Assembly: GCA_032718475.1 (NCBI GenBank)
Contig: JAUCBJ010003268.1
Coordinates: 1 to 34,588, forward strand
Reading direction: 5' to 3'
Source of the DNA: Nemertoderma westbladi
Taxonomy: Eukaryota > Xenacoelomorpha > Nemertodermatida > Nemertodermatidae
Length of the DNA: 34,588 nucleotides
The notes beneath the pieces were generated by a model. The model did no database searches. It was not told where the DNA came from and saw only the letters and a program-made list of their open reading frames with translations. Of this stretch, positions 21,728 to 32,777 are shown in pieces (position 1 is the first letter of the stretch; every line of letters starts with the position of its first letter). The position numbers and the translations under genes are program-made.

Positions 21728-23770
21728 ATGATGAGGATTTCACATTGGCCAGTCATAATTTTAGCCCTTACCGTTTGGCACACCCAAGCCAATGGTGATC
21801 ATATTGCGGTATTATTACGAAAAGGAAGTGATCAATACGGCATTAAAACAGACAAAAATGAATACTGGGACAATAATTGCAAAAAAATCCGTCTATTAAC
21901 TCAACAGAAGACAAAAGTACTGCAAAAACTACAGGATCTCACAAGTGATCTACATAGAGACGTTGTTTTAGAGAAAGCTGAGAAAGAATATCACAACCAT
22001 TTGTATGTGTCCTTTATGAAAGAACTTAATGTCACTGAGCAGTCAATATTAAATGGAATTATAAGTTTGGAGATGTTAGTTCAAGGAAATGTTACCGATG
22101 TTGTCAGTTTAAAACGCCAGAGTTACAGGCGCTTACAAGCTTTACAAAATGCCATAGCTGTCGAGGAGAATGAATATAAAGAAATCATAGAAACAGAAAA
22201 AATGAAACAGAAGTTAACCGAGAAAAACATTAGTCTGGTTCACACTGAACATCAGAATGTCGTTGCCGCCAAGATAAGGGATGTTCTAGTGGAAGTAGGG
22301 AATGCAGCAGATGCTTTGGAGGAGTCATTATCGGATCACATGTTCAACATCGATAATGGCATAAAAAATAACGACTTAGAGTCAGTGATGAGGATCAAAA
22401 GTAGAGATGAGTTAGCCGATAATGATGGGAATGGACAGGGGATTCTAGTTGACTCTAAAAATAATCGCTATATACTCGCAAAAACTAAAGATTCCACTGT
22501 ACCCGTAGAAGACAGGAATTTGATTGTCGATGTGATCACAGCGATTGTTTTATCCACTGGTTTGGGAATGGTTTCAACATGGTTAAGTCTCCCTGCGCTA
22601 TTCGGTTACATCGTTTCTGGAATCGTGTTGGGCCCTTCTGGAGTGAATTGGATAACTGACATCATACAACTAGAATCTCTCTCAGAATTCGGTGTCTTTT
22701 TCATCCTCTTTATGGTTGGTTTGGAGTTTTCTCCGGATCGTATTCGGGACGTCTTGTGGGTGTCCCTGCTCGGGAGTAGCTCTTTGACAGTCTGCATGGT
22801 GCTCTTATTTTCTTTTATTGGCAGTATGCTAGACCAATCCCCTGTGGAATGTGCCTTTGTGGGAGCTTGTCTATCCTTATCGTCCACACCCTTAGTGACC
22901 AAACTCCTTCAACACCCAACACAATCCATCGATATCGAACATCAATCGACTTCAGTAGCAACCACCACGACATTGACATCAACATCGGATGAGTTCGCAT
23001 CGATTCTAATGGGAATTCTTGTTGGACAGGATATTTTACTGGGATTTATAATCGCAATTCTGCCAAGTCTTGGCCAATTCGAAAACAATGATGAACACAG
23101 CTCCCAGTTAATCTTTCTACTTATAAAGATAATGAAAGTGTTATTCGCATTTATTGGCTTAACTCTAATATTTAGCATATTAAAAAGAGTATGTCTACCA
23201 TTATTAGCTCGTAAAATGTCTAAAACAGATGAGTTCACTCTTCTACTCTCTATCTCTCTGACGTTCACGATGTTAATAACGACAGACGCTCTTGGTGTGT
23301 CAATGGAGCTGGGTTGCTTTGTTTCCGGTGTCCTGCTTAGCATGCAACCAAATAATATTCGGGATCACATCACAAGGGTAGTTGAGCCATTGAGAGACAT
23401 CTTCTCAGTTTTGTTTTTCTTTGCAATAGGTCTTCATGTATTCCCTGTGTTCGTCTTTCGAGAGTTAGGTATGCTGATGATATTAACAATTATGCTGGTC
23501 GCATTAAAGTTCGGTATTTCCGCTGTCTCTCTACGATTTATAGCACCAACTGTATCCGTTGCCAACCAACTGTTGATGGCCGCAGGATTGGCGCACGTGA
23601 GCGAGTTCAGCTTCGTTCTTGGTAGTCGGGCTCGCCATTTGGGACTAATATCTCGCGAGGTTTACCTGGTGGTACTAAGTACTACCTTCTTATCCTTTGT
23701 TTTTAGCCCGCTAATATGGAACAGTACGATGACGCTTGCACGTAAACGGTTGCGATGGAATGACAAATAA
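21728..23770 (+). CDS. TMCO3: TMCO3-like cation/proton antiporter, intronless
   Basis: Complete 680-residue ORF. The ATG at 21728 (or the adjacent one at 21731) starts a signal peptide (residues 1 to about 22; WPVIILALTVWHTQA). A lumenal coiled-coil region of about 30-200 follows, and then about 13 membrane segments from residue 265 on, forming a CPA2 / KefB-type exchanger domain. Diagnostic stretches are LPALFGYIVSGIVLGPSGVN, EFGVFFILFMVGLEFSP, ACLSLSSTPLV, VGQDILLG, DVSMELGCFVSGVLLS, FFFAIGLHVFPVF and AGLAHVSEFSFVLGSRARH. The length, the coiled coil plus antiporter order and these motifs match TMCO3 (about 677 residues in human), a putative Na+ or K+/H+ antiporter. The gene lies antisense within the channel's S1-S2 intron and has no introns, suggesting a retrogene, although no poly(A) tract or target duplication remains. 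An ATTAAA at 23894 may serve for polyadenylation. The frame is intact, so it is probably functional. Confidence 0.93.
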   Translation: MMRISHWPVIILALTVWHTQANGDHIAVLLRKGSDQYGIKTDKNEYWDNNCKKIRLLTQQKTKVLQKLQDLTSDLHRDVVLEKAEKEYHNHLYVSFMKELNVTEQSILNGIISLEMLVQGNVTDVVSLKRQSYRRLQALQNAIAVEENEYKEIIETEKMKQKLTEKNISLVHTEHQNVVAAKIRDVLVEVGNAADALEESLSDHMFNIDNGIKNNDLESVMRIKSRDELADNDGNGQGILVDSKNNRYILAKTKDSTVPVEDRNLIVDVITAIVLSTGLGMVSTWLSLPALFGYIVSGIVLGPSGVNWITDIIQLESLSEFGVFFILFMVGLEFSPDRIRDVLWVSLLGSSSLTVCMVLLFSFIGSMLDQSPVECAFVGACLSLSSTPLVTKLLQHPTQSIDIEHQSTSVATTTTLTSTSDEFASILMGILVGQDILLGFIIAILPSLGQFENNDEHSSQLIFLLIKIMKVLFAFIGLTLIFSILKRVCLPLLARKMSKTDEFTLLLSISLTFTMLITTDALGVSMELGCFVSGVLLSMQPNNIRDHITRVVEPLRDIFSVLFFFAIGLHVFPVFVFRELGMLMILTIMLVALKFGISAVSLRFIAPTVSVANQLLMAAGLAHVSEFSFVLGSRARHLGLISREVYLVVLSTTFLSFVFSPLIWNSTMTLARKRLRWNDK

Positions 23771-24510
23771 GTTGTATTTTCAACAATCCAAATTGTTGTC
23801 TTTCATTGCCTATAGGTGCAAATGTGCAATTCATGTTAATTTATGTTGATTAATGGCAATACAATAACTGACTGTATGAGAACATTTTCAGTCATTAAAA
23901 CATAAATAATAACAAATTATTTGAAACAGAACTGTAGGCCTATGGATCACAATTAAATAGATTTTTCATTTTGATTTAAATGAAAAACACTTAAGTAAAT
24001 TGTACTTAATAATAAATATGTTAAAATAATGTAAAGTATTTAGAATTATTAAATACATTTTTACTATTCCATACAAATTTTTTATTTTTCTGAGTATCTT
24101 ATCACATTGAACCACCATAGGTCGGCAATAGGGTAATAAATTGCAATTATTGTCAGTTGTTATTATGTTGTATGTTTTAATGCTGTACATAACACTATGA
24201 CATAGAACAATCAATTAAACTTAAATTAGTCATAGGCATTTTTATATCATAATGTTAGTAATGGTTAGACCATCGAAACTCCCAAAGTTTATACACATTT
24301 ATGAATATTTTAGAATAAAATATGAGGTCATGAATACTTCTAAACAATTATTTGATTTCGAAATATATTGGTATTAATCGAAATATACAAGTGGGGTGTT
24401 CCCCAATCAAGCGACTAATCATTACGATATCCGAATAACCCTGCACGGAAATATATTCTACTTCTATTTAAATAAGCTGTATAAACTCAAATTCTAAGAA
24501 TAGTACTTAC
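23771..24510. other. AT-rich remainder of the S1-S2 intron
   Basis: 3' flank of the nested antiporter gene followed by intron sequence up to the S1 exon's donor. No exon or repeat was recognised. Confidence 0.5.
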
Positions 24511-24652
24511 CGATATGTGATCCAATTCTAGGTAATGAAGTTGTGTTACTATAAATCGTTCTTGGTTTATTATTCTGAAGGTCAGGAAGTGTACTGATGC
24601 AGAATGTAAGAATGGACAACATGATGGCTATTATCGTTATCCAACGAATTAC
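24511..24652 (-). CDS. K+ channel S1 exon
   Basis: A TAACTTTATAG acceptor and a CATATCG|GTAAGT donor bound 142 nt, phase 0 in and phase 1 out. It encodes 47 residues: VIRWITIIAIMLSILTFCIS is the S1 helix, followed by the extracellular S1-S2 loop with an N-glycosylation sequon NTT (36-38). The last base G joins GT of the next exon to make Gly, giving SHIGNSSF. This exon was below ORF-length thresholds and is identified from splice sites plus the Kv S1 pattern (basic residue, hydrophobic helix ending FC). In Kv channels the T1 tetramerisation domain is encoded upstream of S1; it is not recognisable here. Confidence 0.88.
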
Positions 24653-27600
24653 CTATAAAGTTAATAAAAACCAAATTTAAACTACAAAATAAAAAGGAAT
24701 TTATTAATTTATTGTATGTTTAGAAATAACTTCAAGGTGCGTAAGTTGATGACTGACTAACTTAACAACGTCTATAACTCAATAATCAGTCACACCATTT
24801 TAAGATCAATTTTAATGGGAGATCTCTAGAACTACAAGTGGTGGAGCGATTGAGCAAATTTCCAGGTATTAAATTAATACATACCAATCAGCAACTCTAC
24901 CACAATATATATATATCAATCTATATTGGTCCACTAGGCATGACCAATAAGTATTAATTCTACTAAGTAATAACACAGTTTCTCCAAAGAGTAGAAAACC
25001 AGCGACACATTTTAATTATGTAGGCCCGTGTATGTTATGTATAAGATAACCAACATCCGTTTAATGAAGTAGCAGCATGGATGATGTTGGCTTTGGAGGC
25101 CAGAATCGTGTTCATCTAATACAATCAATTGTCTAACATATATCGTGCATCGATCACTCTGCATCCTTGATTAAACCTTTTCGCTTACAAATACATCAGG
25201 CCGTATTTTATTATGAAGTAAAGTCTTGCCTACTCATCAGCCAGCCACATGGTCTGGTACCAATTAAGTACCACCCCCCCCCCCCCCCCCCCCCCAAATA
25301 ACATCATGGGTTAAATTGAAGAGTGTAGTTTTATTTATGAAAATAATTAGGTTCAGCATCCTTTGGAATGTAATCATAATGGAATGAATATTACGTACAA
25401 TCATAAAGAATGAATGCATAATATATACACAATTTTAGCCATTAAATTCTACAAAATGGGAAATACTTGAACATTAACGTACAAAAGGAAAATATATATG
25501 GGAAAGCACAAATGAAAGGTGTAATTATTTCCAGAGTAATTAAAAGTATATTATATTATTATAATCTAAATACGCATTCAGTTGTTTGTTTTAGAATCCA
25601 CATTATTATATAATCGAAAATAAAACTGGTGAAAGCCGACGCTAACAAATTGATTCCTATATCATTTTGGTTCGAAAAAACGGAAAAACTTTGTATAAAC
25701 CAACTAAATAAATTCCGAAAATACCCTCATTATTTGTAAGTATGACTCTAATGAATATCAAACATTAGATGATGTCTACCAGAAATTGTCATGCCTTTCT
25801 TTTGCTTGTCTCAAGTAACCATGAAAAAAAAATTACATGGAAATCCAATTCATTGTAGGTAAAAATATTATATGCCACAGTTATCTTTGTCAGATACGGA
25901 ACAAAACGCGTAAACTAAAAGTTTGTCAGTCTATTCAAGTTTCGTATTTTTAAACATTATGAAGAAATTAACACCTTAGTTCAATAATCATAGCCGTTGG
26001 AAATTTCAAATATGTAAGAAAAGACAAAAAAATTAATAAAGTTCTTTACTAGAGGTAGGAAATATGCATACATACAGATATAATACGAAACTTGAGTTAA
26101 CTCTAAATATAGTATCATTTTCTAATGATAACCATATCCATCCCTCCATACCCACATTTTTCTTCAATAATCCCTATCATATTTGAATCAGAACTAGTTC
26201 ACTACATTGTCCATTTCCAACCAGAACCAGAATTTTAGACTTCTGTCTTTTAGATTCTGTGTATTTTATGAGTTTCAAAATAAAATATTTTGCTATTTTT
26301 GAGAAATTTTTGTGTTGTATTGTTTTATGAAAAATAAAGATTTATATTCTTATTGCCAACCATATTTTATAATTATTATTGTGTCCTCCTCAATGCAAAA
26401 AACGGGATCCATGTGGTGGTATTTTCATGTGTGTTGGTTCTTTTGTCACGACATTACCGTTCAGACAGTGGAGCCAACTAACAATAGAATAATACTTTCC
26501 TATTCCATGTCCGATACACATATAAACCACCATACAAAGTCTCGTAACGATTCAACGGAGCGTTTAGGCGGAGATAGAGCTACGACAAACATACAACATT
26601 GACAATTGTATTATAGATAAGATAAGATAAGATATAAGATATACTGCTAATGTGAAGAATGGCCACGATACGAAGGGTAACATTTCGCAAAATTTACTTT
26701 ATTCAAACCATTATATAAAAATTTCAAGGCAAAATAAAAAATTATAGTTTCATGTGGACATTGGCATTGAGTTGAAATAGTTGCGTTTCAATATGATAAA
26801 AATGTTTAGAAAATATGGGCGGTCGTGTCATCAAAAACTCACACAATTATATATTTATGGGAAAAAATTACGGGGTATTATTGTTTAATTATTATTATCT
26901 ACCAAAATTAAATAATATATATAAAATACTTTGATCGCTAAAAGTGCACTTTATAAATTTACAGTATTGGAATTTATGTTGTTAAAATACGTTTTAGAAG
27001 AATGTAGGATATTCTTGTGAAAAAAATTACACTAAATTAAAAACTAGATCATAAGTGAAACTAAATAACACTTAAAAGAAATATAACTACAGACTACTAA
27101 TGGTACATACTTTTTTGAAAAGTTGGACCACAATAATAAATTCACTGAACCAGTCAGTAAGATGTTTGCCCTAGGTTATCGGTACTGGTAGCTGGTACTG
27201 GTATGGTTTCGTACGATACAAATATTTTGCACTGTGAATTAATTGTTTTTGCTATTATGGCTATTAGAAGTTTCAAATGTTACTAATATATACGTGGGGC
27301 ACATCTATTATGATTATTGCATTTAGAGAAGATTCATAACTCGATCTGTAATTTTTTATAATGTTATTAAAATTTTATTATACTCATAACCATGTAGACA
27401 TGGAGATTATAGTAAAATGTACGGAAGTGAAATGAAAGGTTAAGTTATTATCCCAATTTAGTTAGAAAAAGGTTAAGATATCGACTCGGGGTATATAATT
27501 TTATTCAAAAATATTTAATGAAAATCAAGGCTTATTTGCCATTAAAAAACATAAAATGTAAACATTAAATTTCGTTACTCTAGCGTAATAGCTGATTATT

Positions 27601-28016
27601 GGTTCCATAGTAGAGTCCTAGCGACAGTATTACTTGTTCGTACTACTGATAAATTGTATATATTGGTAACATTACGTTAACATATTGTAACATACGTCGG
27701 ACATAACGGCCTCTGAAATGAGTTCAAAATGAAAGTAATTAATGCAATCAATATGATATTATTTATATTAGGAGACCACATATACATATGTTTGTGGTGT
27801 GTAGTTAATGGGTCAATGCCAACCATATTGACCAAGTCACGTACGGGACAAAAAATATACAAAAATGTAAATCATTTGAGAATGGATGGTGTGATGGCTT
27901 TGATAATTTGATCGCCAGATACACTATAATCGGTCCCCTTCTGCGCTGTGATACACTCCAACCACAGTTTGTTATAGAAAAAGCTACAACGAATGTTAAA
28001 AAAAATCGTCACTTAC
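24653..28016. other. AT-rich stretch without supported exon
   Basis: Upstream of the S1 exon. I looked on the minus strand for T1-domain features (FFDR, YYRTG and similar) with splice sites and found none. It holds an AT dinucleotide run near 24905, a 22-nt C tract at 25274-25295 and a GATAA-type microsatellite at 26617-26640. Confidence 0.5.
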
Positions 28017-28063
28017 GGGACAAAAAGGTACCAAACGATTAATATCCCTGCTGAGAATAATTC
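28017..28063 (-). other. Weak 47-nt exon candidate on the channel strand
   Basis: A TTTATTTGTTCACAG acceptor and a GTCCC|GTAAGTG donor bound 47 nt on the minus strand. In phase 1 it reads IILSRDINRLVPFCP and exits in phase 0, which would join the S1 exon at 24652 in frame. It does not resemble the end of a T1 domain, and several other donor-like words in the region are clearly decoys. I list it only because both splice sites and the exit phase fit. Confidence 0.2.
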
Positions 28064-28612
28064 CTGTGAACAAATAAACGTAGCTTCGTAGTATATTGGA
28101 GGTCACCCTCCTTACGGATTTCCAAAACAATCTCGATCTATAGATTTACCTACACAATCTTTTCATTTTCGAATAAATCAATGTTTTTTTTTATAAAATA
28201 TTCTAAATGAATATTACAGGACTTCCAAAAAAAATGAGAAGTTTATATTTTGAATAAGCCATTCAGGAAGAATACGTGTTTACTGTGTAGTTAATAAATA
28301 TTTGACAAACTACCGAGTGAAATGGACACCAATATAATATTCTAGACTATACATTTTAGCTATTGGCTCAATTGCTAAATCACAAATTGCATAATATTAG
28401 GGCCACCATCTGTTGAATTACTTTTTGAATAGCATTATGATAATAATTAGTAAATTGTATGCATTATGTAAGATATGCGTTGAATGTCAGCTATACCTCT
28501 GTCGTGGAGCTACGTAGTTTGTTGTTACTGATACATCAAAACTCGAACAGTAAGAAGAACAATCAGGCAGTATGTTCTAAAACGCTATATGATAATTATA
28601 TTTTAAGACAAT

Positions 28613-28960
28613 AAACTCTAGCCAAGAACATTAGTGATCTAGACCTCGCTGATTATGGGTACTGATGACTTAGGAGTACTTTCAGAATCACTAGAGGGAT
28701 TCCAACGGCTCCTCAGCTCATTAGAACAGGCTGCTTCTAGTGTTGGATTAGTTGTTAACTCCAAGAAGACCAAAATTTTGACAGTTCATTTGGGCAGCCC
28801 CCAGGAAATATGTGATCGTGTGATCATAAGCTCCAAGGAGTGTGTGCTTGAGTATGTGGATGACTTCTGCTAATAGGGATCATGATCTAGAAGTCAGCTG
28901 AAGACCTTCGAATACGTAAGAGGAATGCATGGGGAGTATAATAATGGCTCTCACATATCA
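28613..28960 (+). pseudogene. Relic of a LINE reverse transcriptase
   Basis: The reading TDDLGVLSESLEGFQRLLSS (from 28658), then VGLVVNSKKTKIL and EYVDDFC, matches the end of the reverse-transcriptase domain in non-LTR retrotransposons (A-DD-LALLS, VGL.VN..KTK and VDDFCYLGS). The part just upstream, DLDLADY, is in another frame, so the catalytic YADD region is frameshifted. Stops follow VDDFC directly. It is an old, 5'-truncated, decayed fragment with no promoter or tail visible. Confidence 0.75.
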
Positions 28961-31110
28961 TACACTATGTGGATCCACCGCAATAGTAACTAAAATGTTA
29001 AGGGTTAATCAAAAACAAAAGCATTAAATTTTCTTTAAAAAAACCCTGTGTGTGTAGGCCTATAATTAGCATTTACCATTAAAATATTTGGACAAAATAT
29101 AAAACGCTGTTAACACAAACTAAAGTTTAAGGTTTATTACACACTAACCGATGGTTCTAGGCCTATTCTGTAGAAAATAATATAAAATACAGATAACAAA
29201 AAAAATCAAAAATATAACACTTACACCGAATAAGTAATAAAAAAGATTATTTGCAATTAATAAACTAGAGATTTTCCCTTAGGCGTTGAACTGCCTATCA
29301 ACTGTTACATTTGTTGTAGTAAATTTATTCAAATTATGTATTTTTGAATTATGTATATAATTATGTATATAATTATGTATATAATTATGTAACTTCCATT
29401 GGTGGTCATTTAAGATTACATTATTTCGATATCATTAGTGTTGTGTAACCGTGTAAATAAGTTCCTGAACCAAATTGTTTAAATGTTTGTTTACTTAGTG
29501 TCTCAAACACTGAAGTACCGGTACTAAGATAGGCCTACTGTATGTTTACATTCACAAACCGAATCGCACTTAGTGAAGATAATCCGTAATAACGTAAACA
29601 GGAAGCAAGGTTAACCTCAACATCGATTGTGGCAAAGCCAATAAACGATTCACCACCATAAACCAGCCAATCGTGTGTCAGCACCGAACGAAAAGATTAA
29701 TAAATTACAAGAAATGTATCTTCTCCTACAATTCTAAACGAAATAAAGCGAAATTTTGCAGAGAGAATGTCCAATAGATGCTCACATATGGGGTGTCAAC
29801 AGAATTTTGATTGAGTGAATTCTACGATTATGATCGGTAATTCTAGAATTAATTTCACTGTTGCTAGTCAACCAACAGGTCCCTAGCAACCAAAACCCTG
29901 CATACACAACTACGTCCGATAATGAACCTATCATTAAAGTTTCATCCAATTCCATCAACTCAACATTAAGTGCAAGAAGTTGTGTGTAAAAACAAATAAA
30001 CAAACAAACAAACAAACAAACACGCGTGAGAAATAAGGACATCCATGATGGATCTGCCTAATTATTACTAATCATAATTTAGGGATAATTTACACTGAAT
30101 TGAAGAAATGCCAAATATTGCGACATATTTTACAGTATAATAATATCCAAAACAAAAGGCAGTTTTTTAGATAATTACATGGGTTATTAATGGATTTGAA
30201 TGATTTAATTTAATCTGCTAAATACAATAATTAAATTGTTGCCGAAACTATAGGAGTAATATTCGGAAGTAGCCCGATAAGGCGAAAAGTTTGACTGAAA
30301 ATGTATTTAGCGTTATAGAGTATATCAGCCCCGCCTTCTGTTTATTATTACTGTACTTACTGAAACAATCATTTTTTATAATTATTATATTAGAGTGAGG
30401 ACTACTATAATACTTAGTGGAACCGCTGATCACAAAATTCCGTAAAATGTCATCAAATTTATTACGTAAGTGATTTTTTTCCAGTTTGAAAAAACTTTAA
30501 AAAAGGTATATGAGCAGACAGTTGGTAGTTACAACATTGAATTCCAATTATTACACAACCAATCATTCAATGCCACCTGTAATTCCTAAATAGGCCATAT
30601 CATACATACAAACATCTTCTAAATAAAAACCAGGACACCACAACAATTGCGCAATGCATTTGTTCAATATTCCCAAAAAGTACCAATTATAAAAAAAATA
30701 CCACGAAAATGAGAGCGGTCTCCTACGGTATTGCAAATATACACAAATAAGTAAAAAAATATTGTATCGTCGAATGTTAGAAGAACCAAAGGCTACAAGA
30801 AAACAAATATTGAAAATGAAATTCCTAACGCTTAATAATTGTCAACATCAACAATATGTAAGCGATTTGGCCTATGAACAAAGTTCATTGAAGTTAATTA
30901 GTAATTAGTATTATAATTGTTAGGATTATTTTATATAGATAAATAAGTGGTTAGGAATTTTGTCAGACACATTGCAATAAAAGGAAAGAGAAAAATATTT
31001 ATAAGAAAAATAAAATTGATAGAAATTGTGTGAAAGAGTGGCTATAATTTCGGAAATATTGTGGAAGATATTAGGGAGAAGCTCATTCTAAAACGGTTGA
31101 CCCTGTGTAT
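28961..31110. other. AT-rich gap with simple repeats and possible promoter-like patch
   Basis: It holds four ATGTATATAATT-type units (29336-29390) and a CAAA tetranucleotide run (29994-30021). A GC-richer patch at 29570-29700 has two ATTGG boxes on the minus strand (inverted CCAAT). That patch might be a promoter of the minus-strand channel transcript; this is speculative. No protein-coding exon is supported. Confidence 0.35.
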
Positions 31111-31238
31111 TTAAAGTAGTGGGTGATTAACGTTTGGCGTGCGGTGCATATAAGATGAGTATGGTTGAGGTTGCGAGGTTGAGATTTCGTCATCACCAGA
31201 TTGAGACACATTAGAATCCAATGTATCATTCTCAGAAT
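31111..31238 (-). CDS. Terminal exon of a second minus-strand gene (acidic tail)
   Basis: A TATATTTTTAG acceptor is followed by 128 nt ending in a TAA stop at 31113-31111. It enters with two nucleotides of a split codon, which completes GAT (Asp) with the G left by the exon ending at 32778, so the frame fits without adjustment. It encodes DSENDTLDSNVSQSGDDEIS followed by a Pro/Ser/Tyr-rich end finishing NVNHPLL. It is acidic and hydrophilic with no recognisable domain. The strong phase and acceptor fit supports it as a real last exon, but transcript evidence is needed. Confidence 0.55.
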
Positions 31239-31395
31239 CTAAAAATATACAAATTGACAGTTAGTAAACAAATAAATGAGACAGCAAATGACGCATGGCG
31301 TGAATGTGACGCAAATCCGATCACGACGAATTGATGATATCTGGTCTCGGATGATCAACAATATTAAGTACCAATTCAGGGAAAGGAGCAGGTTA

Positions 31396-32378
31396 GGGGC
31401 CATCCATAAATGACGTCACGTTTTTTTTTAAAGACAGTTTTGACCCCTCCTCCCCCTTCGTCACAAATCGTCACGAAATGGCTACCCCCCCCCCCCCCCC
31501 TCCCCAATGTCACGTCACACTATATAAAATTAAATTATTACTCTTATATTATTAGAACAATAAATCTGGAATAAATTTGTCAACTATAAACTATAGCTAT
31601 AAACTCACATTACAAATTACAGTAATACGAGTTTTTCAGACATGCTCCCATGGGCATGACAGGTGGCCTGTCATGCTTATAATGGCCATTGGTGAGACAT
31701 CAGCTACTGGGTGTGGGTTCGCAGGGGATCGGCCGCCCTCCGCTTTGCAGGACATTGCTTTCGCCGTGAGGACCAGCCAGTGCATAATCTTGTGCTTTGG
31801 CAGCCTCATGGAGTGAATAAGCATGGTGGACAGCCCATGACTTTCTTGAGACGCATCTTAAAGGACATTGGCCTAGAAGATGCGGACGATCTAGCAAATG
31901 TCATGGGTGATAGGGAGTTGTGGCGGCGCAATTTTGTCGCAGCTAGCAATGCAGCATGCCGATCCTAGTAGTAGTCGCAGGGGATTGATAATCAAAACGG
32001 GTTTTGGAACTACCGCTACCATGAAGGGATGTAAGATTTTTAGTAAAACTTTCGATGCAAAGTAAAGATGACATTCTTTACAAACACGCTCTCTAATTTT
32101 ACCAATTATGGAAGGGCAGTAGAGGTCGTAAGGTAAGATTTTAATGGTTATCATTGGAAGAGGTAATAGTTTAATAGTAAACACGTTAATAGTATACACG
32201 TTTAATAGTACAGTATATAAGTATACACGTTTATGTATTTAATATACAGTAATTTTATCGGAAACTTATAATGTGACGTCACGATATTGCGGACACCCCC
32301 CTCTCCCTCGTCACAAATCGTCACGAAATACCACCCCCCCCCCCCTGTCCAGCGTGACGTCATTTATGGATGGCCCCC
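31396..32378. mobile_element. 983-bp TIR element with TTA target duplication
   Basis: The left end GGGGCCATCCATAAATGACG plus TCACG (31396-31420) is a perfect 25-bp inverted match to 32353-32377, with one extra terminal C on the right. TTA flanks both ends (31393-31395 and 32379-32381), a 3-bp target duplication. Inside each end is a directly repeated block (TCGTCACAAATCGTCACGAA followed by AT and a C tract, near 31458 and 32308). The 3-bp duplication and this type of end recall Zator-like DNA transposons, but I cannot confirm the family. There is no transposase; the interior holds a LINE fragment. The element sits in the intron of the second minus-strand gene. Confidence 0.85.
31696..31968 (+). 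pseudogene. C-terminal fragment of an RTE-like LINE ORF inside the TIR element
   Basis: ALRFAGHCFRREDQPVHNLV, LWQPHG, GGQPMTFLRRILKD, LANVMGDRELWRRNFV follow the pattern of the C-terminus of RTE/Rex-like LINE polyproteins (RFAGHC, LW.P.HG...GRP..T, DR..WR). It is open from about 31699 to a stop at 31966-31968, but the upstream reverse-transcriptase part is missing and the frame breaks just before. It was probably captured or inserted into the TIR element; no LINE tail repeats or separate target duplication are evident. Confidence 0.7.
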
Positions 32379-32777
32379 TTACAGCCGTTCCACGTTATCA
32401 GAACACAGTTTCGTTACAGTTTTATCTGTGAGAGTAATCAGCTGTTATTTGCGTCAATTCTTTCCCTGGAAAGTGTTACATTTCCACTGAGTCAATAGCA
32501 CCCCTACACCTAGTGTGTCAATTAATTATATCAAATATTTCATATTACTAGTTAAAGAAACATTAAATTACATTAACCACTTTCAGTATAAAATTAATTC
32601 ACGTGTCACGTCAATTCACATGAATTCCGCATGAAAATGACCAGGTATTAACTTGATTAAATACAAACTAAATTACGAATTAAATTAACATTTTTAACAA
32701 AACGAGTTAACAATATAAATATTTTCACCACTGAATGATCACAATTATTAATAGATTTATTTATTTATTCCACTTAC

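Noticed and set aside
22606-23343. Minus-strand ORFs of 61-133 residues
   Set aside because: Antisense shadows of the antiporter coding sequence with no family features.
26312-26602. 96-residue plus-strand ORF
   Set aside because: Low-complexity, no homologous family recognised, no splice or promoter support; probably chance within an interspersed repeat.
27118-27180. Possible minus-strand exon reading GKHLTDWFSEFIIVVQLFKK
   Set aside because: The acceptor lacks a pyrimidine tract and the phase and content do not connect to any neighbour.
29782-30042. 86-residue minus-strand ORF with a hydrophobic start
   Set aside because: The hydrophobic part comes from the CAAA tetranucleotide run; the remainder has no T1 or channel features.
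29222-30430. Two strong donor-like GTAAGT sites on the channel strand (near 29221 and 30360)
   Set aside because: The preceding sequence is AT-rich, stops appear quickly, and no T1-like peptide or good acceptor is present.
31636-31897. Minus-strand ORFs over the LINE fragment
   Set aside because: Antisense shadows of the RTE-like C-terminal frame.
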